The position numbers and the translations under genes were made by a program. This document shows positions 30,744 through 34,745 of a stretch of DNA of 34,745 nt, piece after piece (position 1 is the first letter of the stretch; each line of letters begins with the position of its first letter). Under the pieces are notes generated by a model that was not told where the DNA came from, searched no databases, and worked only from the letters and a program-made list of their open reading frames with translations. The DNA comes from Chromera velia (lineage: Eukaryota; Sar; Chromeraceae), in assembly GCA_018398765.1 (NCBI GenBank), contig JAHBMJ010005405.1, positions 18,566-53,310 on the forward strand, given 5' to 3'.

Positions 30744-31966
30744 GTACGTCCTTACCGCCGTTGCATACTGTGCTTTGCTTTCCTTATAAATCTTCTATGT
30801 CTCTATAACTGCTTTGCCAGGGCTTCCGCATGCGGAGGCCCACTCATTATCACTCTTTTTTGCCACTGCACTTTCCTTTTCTAGAAGTCTACCTCTTTCT
30901 TCATTGCTATCAATTTCCCCGGGAAGCGTTTGTGTATTGACATCCTTCTCCCCCCTATCTATGATCCTTTCCCCCTGTCATCCTTTCCTCTTTTTCCTCC
31001 TCTTTCTCCCCCCTCTGCTTCTGTCCCCTCCCTTCCTGGCCTTTTGGTGCTTGGTGGGGGCGGTGGCAGCTCTCTCTCTGTAGTGTCACCTTCATTCCCT
31101 ATTTGATTGTCCGCTAACGCCCTCATCCATTCCTCAAAGCATTTCTCTCTTTCAGGTGCTCCCGTCTCTTCAATTACACTTGATCCTTTTATTGTTTCCC
31201 CTTTTTTTTCTTCATTCTCTCTATTTCCTTTGTCCATGCTTTCTTCTTCTTCCTTTTCTTTGCTCTTCAGCCCTCTTTCTATTAATTCCTGCAATCTCTC
31301 TATTGCTTTCACAAATTGTATATCTTCCTCAAAATTTGGGGGTGGTCCTTCTTTTCCTTTTGACTTCCATCTTCCTTGCTCACACCCTGCAAACTGCCAT
31401 CCTTCAGGAATCGGGAATCTCCATTCGGGTCTTTCTGCTCCACATCTCTTTTCCGGTGCTTTCTCTTGTTCCCTCACATTTTGATCCTCTTCTTTGTTTC
31501 CCTGGTTTGTCTTTTCCTTCCTTTCAAGTTCACACATGAGCAAGCAGTGGTCTGGTGCTATCTCTCTGTTTCTTCTCATCTTAAACGAATGCAGCATAAG
31601 AATTAGCTGTGTATCAATTGCAATCGAATCGATTGAGGAAACTCCACCCTGTCTAAAGAACGTGAATTTTCGGGAGGTCTTGCTTCGTTTCCATTCCCGC
31701 GGTATGTCATTTCCTTGTTCATTTACTTCCCCTTCATCTTCTCCAATCCATGTTCCATTCAAAGGGAAAAGGTTTGACTCTTCCCAGCAGTCAATCAGCC
31801 TTTTCCCCCTTCGATCTATTGGTTTCTTATCCCTGCTTTCCCTCTCAAGTCTGACTGGCTCTCTTTCTCTATCATATTCCGTGAAACTCTCTCTCCCCTG
31901 CCTCCTTGGGTAATATACTCGTGGGCATTGCTCCCCTGTGTGTACATTGAAATCCCCCATCAGCAC
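30744..31966 (-). pseudogene. LINE 2 endonuclease C-terminal part and linker
   Basis: Starts with the catalytic block VLMGDFNVHTG. Later come KFTFFRQGGVSSIDSIAID and APDHCLLMCEL, the final Asp-His of AP endonucleases. A hydrophilic linker follows, ending at a stop at 30959; the frame then changes, and a TAG at 30795-30797 interrupts the next part. Confidence 0.88.
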
Positions 31967-33439
31967 CCTGTATTCATTTGGTCTCGTTTTCCCAAATTCT
32001 TCTCTTATTGCTTCCCAGATCCTCTCTTCTACTCTTTTTCTTGTCTGAGCTTAGGTGGAGTTCCCTGCAAGCATTGGTTGCATGTACACGCCCACAATCT
32101 GGAGTGCCTTCCCTTCTCCTAGCTCTTCGACGGGGACTCTAACCACCACGCAAGAGGGGGCTAATTCTTTAACTTCCGGTGGGTCCTTACACAAGGTTTT
32201 GCTGATAAATACTGCAATCCCTCCCGAGTTAGTTGTTGGATACCCCCTTCCCCCCATATTGTGAGTAACATTCACTCCCTAATGGTTTCCCCCCAATGCC
32301 CATGCTAGTAAGGATACATAGAGTAATGCCGATCTCGTTTCCATACATATCAACACATGGAATGCATTCACGCATCTCCCAAATTCTTCATTCCCCATCC
32401 TTGCCTCAATTGCGCATACATTCATACATCCCATTCTGAGGCTCGTCCTCTTGTCCCCTTTGTCTTCATGCTCAGGTATGTCATCCGATAATTCCGAGCA
32501 TGTCAATTCGATCGTTTCCCCTTCTATGGTCACTACTGGTTCTTCTTCTTCCCACCTCTTCTGTCCCTGTTTCCTTTCTCTTTCACTTTCCCCCCCGCAT
32601 GGCCACCTGTCATCCCCTCTCTTCACCCCAGGAGTGTCTGACAAAAAGGACAAAGACTTCATAAGAGGTGATGGGGTTGGAGAAGGAATCAGAATGGGGG
32701 GCTTCAACCCACCAGTCTTCATTTCTGCTGCTGTCAAGTAGGATAAGGAAGACAAAGAAGAGGAGGGAAAAGATGCAGAAGAAGCCGGTGGGCATGATCC
32801 CCCTGCTCTAGCCTTCCCCCCTTTTCCTGCTGAAAGGGGGGGGTGGGCAGAGGGGTGAAGGGCAATTAGAGGTGAGGTGGTGACGCCAGGCAAAGAAGAC
32901 CGTTCACTCATACTTCCTCGTGGGCCCTCCTTCTCGCATAAAGAAGCAAGGCCACCATTTCTTTCCTTTCCCGACACTACTAGCCTCTCCCCCCCCGTAT
33001 TGTTCCCCAATGTTGCTTCTGTCCCGGGATACAGGGGCAATGAAGAATACGCGGAATTAAGAGAGGAGGAGGAGGAGGGGGAAGAAGAAGAAGAAGGCAT
33101 AAGAGAAAAAGGATAGGACGAATGATATCCCTTCCCTCTTTGGTCCCCCCCCACCCTCGTCGGCGATAAAGCAGAGGAAAAGACTCTGGAAGAGACGGCT
33201 GTAGAAGGCGAAGAAGAGAAATCAGTTGAAGATGGATTTCCTTTCTCTCTTTTGAGGCTCTGAGGCTCCCACCCATCTTCAGTGATCAAACCACTTGCTC
33301 TCTTTCTTTCTATTGAGTGTACTCCCATGCTACCAATCCTCCCTCTCCCTCTTTCGTCAGGCAAAAATGACGATGAGGCGGAAGCAGAGGAGGAAGACAA
33401 AGAAGAGGAGGTAAACAGGGGGGTAGAATAGAAAATAGA

Positions 33440-33488
33440 GGGAGCAGAAGAAGAAGAAGAAGAAGAAGAAGCAGAGGAAGAAGAAGAA

Positions 33489-33520
<32 letters not shown>

Positions 33521-33572
33521 AGAAGGAGAAGAAGAAGAAGAAGAAGAAGAAGAAGAAGAAGAAGAAGAAAAA
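33440..33572. repeat. (GAA)n trinucleotide repeat, polyserine-coding on the minus strand
   Basis: GAA units with occasional GGA and GCA on the plus strand read TCT/TCC on the LINE 2 sense strand and encode about 40 serines. Confidence 0.95.
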
Positions 33573-33774
33573 GAAGAGAAGGTGCAGGCGGGTGATGAAA
33601 GGGATGATAGCAACTTTTCCTGAGCCGCTTGCACTGCATCCATTGGTGGGGATGAGAATTCCTTACTTCCGTCTACCGGCTCTTCTGTCCTACCTTCCAC
33701 GAATTCCATTGATACAGCGGACACCACCGAGCAAATGTCACTCCCTTCGATTTGAAATTCATTTATTCCATCCC

Positions 33775-34262
33775 TCGCCTCTCTATTCTCATCACTTTTC
33801 TGTCTGGCGCTATCTTTTTCCTTCTTATTTCCATCCCTCACCTTCGATTCTATTTGCCTTTCCTTCTCCCTCGCCTCTCTATTCTCATCACTTTTCTGTC
33901 TGACACTATCTTTTTCCTTCTTCTTCCCATCCCCCACCCTCGACTCTATTTGCCTTTCCTTCTCCCTCGCCTCTGGGACTCTATTCTCATCACTTTTCTG
34001 TCTGGCGCTATCTTTTTCCCTCTCATTCCTATCCCCCACCCTCGATTCTATTTGCCTTTCCTTCTCCCTCGCCTCTCTATTCTCATCACTTGGTTGTTGA
34101 GCGCTATCTTTTTCCTTCGATTTCCCATCCCCCACTCTCGTTTCTATTTTCCTCTCCTTCTCCCTCACCTCTCTATTCTCATCACTTTTCTGTTGAGCGC
34201 TATCTTTTTCCTTCGTATCCCCATCCTCCACCCTCGATTCTATCTGCCTTTCCTTCTCCCTT
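33775..34262 (-). repeat. Five tandem copies of a 96-bp coding repeat in LINE 2
   Basis: Each unit encodes about 32 residues of the form REKERQIESRVGDG then KEKDSARQKSDENREA. One copy has two extra residues (VPEA in place of EA). Copies differ at a few positions, so this is not a recent pure expansion. Confidence 0.9.
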
Positions 34263-34745
34263 GGCTCTCTTTTTTCACCATCTTTCCTCTTTTTTTCCCC
34301 CTCAGTTCCTTCTTCCCTACCCCTCCGCGCTTCCAATATGCCCCCCTCTAGATAATGAGATACAGGGGGGGGGGGGTGAGAATGAAAAAAGGAGCGGGGT
34401 AACGGCATCAGAACACACTGGGGCATACTCTGTTGAAAAGCAAAATAACGATGAATTGACTGAGGGCAAAAGAGGAACAGTTGAAAGGGAAGAAGAGGAA
34501 GGATTCAAAAAAAATGGTTCGGCAGCGGGCGTCTCATTCATCACGTTTTATCCTTTCTTCTCCTCGATTGGTTTTTTCTGTCCATTCCATTTTTTATTCC
34601 TTCTCAGGCCAGCAGTGCCTTTTACCTTTCCGTTATCGGTCAGTCTCTTCGGGCGAAAATATCCGCGCAGCATTCTGTGCAGGTTTCTTCCCTCTTGTCT
34701 TGTTTCTCTTTTCTTTTCATCTTCATGACTTATCTCTTGCTCCCC

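Larger units (their letters stand above)
31967..34426 (-). pseudogene. LINE 2 ORF1-like region fused to the endonuclease N-terminus
   Basis: A single open frame, 34426-32279, of 715 codons. In order: an acidic/basic repeat region with five copies of about 32 residues (core KEKDSARQKSDENREA), a long polyserine run, Ser/Pro-rich sequence, then SLRMGCMNVCAIEARMG, which aligns with the start of AP endonucleases. The frame continues past a TAG (32279) and TAA (32051) through GGRGYPTTNSGGIAVFISKT to the next endonuclease block. No CCHC knuckle or RNA-recognition motif is visible in the N-terminal part. The upstream frame is probably continued from MNETPAAEPFF (34544) across a C-run. Confidence 0.75.
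25219..34745 (-). mobile_element. Long degenerate non-LTR retrotransposon (LINE 2), 5' end beyond the window
   Basis: Minus-strand order: repeat-rich N-terminal region, AP endonuclease, reverse transcriptase, zinc finger, RNase H, long 3' region. The left edge is inferred from AATAAA at 25254-25249 followed 22 bases later by A9 (25227-25219) on the sense strand; no target duplication could be tested because the other end is outside the window. The coding part is broken by in-frame stops at 32279, 32051, 30795, 30534, 30348, 29178, 28824, 28392 and 27538 and by at least two frame changes, near 30950 and 28014. Confidence 0.85.

Noticed and set aside
8591-34426. Reassigned stop codon (UAG as an amino acid) to explain the many in-frame TAGs in the LINEs
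   Set aside because: All three stops occur in the LINEs, and the exons of the four host genes contain no in-frame TAG although they use glutamine codons often. Decay explains it better.
1-34745. CRISPR array, prokaryotic operon or defence system
   Set aside because: The regular repeats are microsatellites or LINE coding repeats without spacers, the genes carry spliceosomal introns, and no bacterial operon layout is present.

Overview
This is a stretch of nuclear DNA from a eukaryote with spliced genes, long introns, many microsatellites and non-LTR retrotransposons. The splice sites are GT-AG. One gene encodes an SppA-type protease whose N-terminus looks like the two-part targeting leader of a complex (secondary) plastid: a hydrophobic signal peptide ending ASLAF, then a Ser/Lys-rich stretch. 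With the plant-like SYP7-type SNARE, this suggests a microalga with a red-derived complex plastid. A chromerid such as Chromera velia would fit, but that is inference, and stramenopile or other algae are possible.

Layout. (1) 79-4114, minus strand: a RecQ-family DNA helicase, at least seven exons, with all core helicase motifs and a Cys-rich zinc subdomain. (2) 4115-4958: a shared upstream region between two head-to-head genes, holding a perfect 48-bp tandem duplication and two overlapping GC-rich palindromes. (3) 4959-7445, plus strand: a four-exon SYP7-like Qc-SNARE of 288 residues, fully resolved. (4) 7666-12858: a nest of mobile DNA. A Mutator-like element (15-bp terminal inverted repeats, 9-bp target duplication) carries a 309-bp foldback element and is split by a 5'-truncated minus-strand LINE flanked by 140-bp direct repeats. 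(5) 12859-16600: about 3.7 kb in which I recognise no gene. (6) 16601-18984, minus strand: a bicupin dioxygenase-like gene whose first exon looks ubiquitin-like; a 26-N assembly gap lies in one intron. (7) 18985-19660: a second head-to-head promoter region. (8) 19661-24866, plus strand: a four-exon, 1216-residue SppA signal-peptide peptidase, fully resolved. (9) About 25219-34745, minus strand: a long degenerate LINE that runs off the right edge, with a repeat-rich N-terminal region fused in frame to the AP endonuclease, then reverse transcriptase, zinc finger and RNase H.

The four host genes are not an operon or pathway. They serve DNA repair, membrane fusion, small-molecule oxidation (probable) and plastid membrane proteolysis (probable), arranged as two divergent pairs. 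Between and inside them the DNA is dominated by microsatellites. The homopurine/homopyrimidine ones lie almost always with the pyrimidine strand as the sense strand of the host intron. Both LINEs are dead copies, broken mainly by in-frame stops rather than frameshifts.
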